Source of the DNA: Clostridium gelidum
GTDB lineage: Bacteria; Bacillota; Clostridia; Clostridiales; Clostridiaceae
DNA: 64,000 bases
Direction: 5' to 3'
Assembly: GCF_019977655.1 (NCBI RefSeq)
Contig: NZ_AP024849.1
Span: 1,831,001-1,895,000, forward strand
Shown here: piece by piece, positions 63,958 to 64,000 of the stretch
Layout of the letters: each line of letters starts with the position of its first letter
Position numbering within the stretch: position 1 is the first letter of the stretch
Translations under genes and position numbers: made by a program
Notes under the pieces: model-generated
The model's database searches: none
Told to the model about the DNA's origin: nothing
Seen by the model: the letters and a program-made list of their open reading frames with translations, nothing else

Positions 63958-64000
63958 ATGAAATACAAAGCAAACAATACTAAATCAGTCTTTTGTTTAT
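63958..64000 (+). CDS. Possible gene start cut by window edge
   Basis: An ATG at 63958 with AAAGGG about 9 nt upstream opens MKYKANNTKSVFCL and runs off the end. The basic start and then hydrophobic residues could begin a signal peptide, but 14 codons are too few to judge. Confidence 0.3.
   Translation, partial: MKYKANNTKSVFCL

Noticed and set aside
1..64000. CRISPR array, tRNA or rRNA genes
   Set aside because: No regularly spaced repeats were noticed and no cloverleaf or rRNA-like stretches were seen by eye; a tRNAscan or Rfam run would be decisive.

Overview
The window is AT-rich DNA (about 27-30% G+C in most stretches) with AGGAGG-type ribosome sites, many Rho-independent terminators and gene families typical of Clostridium sensu stricto. 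The closest match in style is a saccharolytic, solvent-forming species of the C. beijerinckii kind. This is inferred from gene content; there is no rRNA or other marker gene here. I saw no tRNA, rRNA or CRISPR array.

Region by region. 1-2.5 kb: the end of a SWIM zinc-finger gene overlaps a retron-type reverse transcriptase. About 300 bp downstream lies what looks like a complete retron msr-msd RNA gene with its own promoter, a1/a2 repeats, msr hairpin, long msd hairpin and terminator. I judge this the most interesting item in the window. 2.8-5.0 kb: an ankyrin protein, a DUF3795 protein and an ECF-like sigma factor. 5.4-13.4 kb: a guanine riboswitch and NCS2 purine permease, an AIM24 protein, an M29 peptidase relic, homocysteine methyltransferase divergent from an amino-acid permease, a YitT protein and an amino-acid racemase. 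13.7-21 kb: an orphan histidine kinase, an aromatic-acid exporter, an unusual KAS III-like enzyme with an acyl-CoA ligase, and a c-di-GMP-I riboswitch before a chemotaxis receptor.

21-35 kb: a zone of gene relics surrounds an intact sugar operon: LacI regulator, PTS EIIBC, YdjC deacetylase, EIIA, two alpha/beta esterases and a GH32 fructosidase. The operon has a consensus promoter and two identical operators. The gene set suggests uptake of sucrose or fructosides, possibly acylated, followed by de-esterification and cleavage. 32-42.9 kb: a chemotaxis receptor and a YesM-type kinase, each broken by one missing A, a solute-binding lipoprotein, a YesN regulator, a secreted GH16 lichenase and a decayed IS91-type element.

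43-47 kb: a TetR regulator diverges from an Old-Yellow-Enzyme reductase, an amidohydrolase-superfamily decarboxylase and an SDR dehydrogenase. The first two enzymes are clearly richer in G+C and look imported. 47-49 kb: a mosaic of relics (GH94, IS1182 transposase, flavodoxin-like, GH1, OmpR). 49-57 kb: LysR with a heterodimeric ABC exporter, polysaccharide deacetylase, TetR with a flavodoxin-type oxidoreductase, and a YbhB/YbcL protein. 57-61.5 kb: a two-gene operon of a giant sensor-MFS fusion and a stand-alone condensation-domain protein. 61.7-63.4 kb: an intact IS66 element with perfect 8-bp target duplications. The last 0.6 kb is mostly non-coding.
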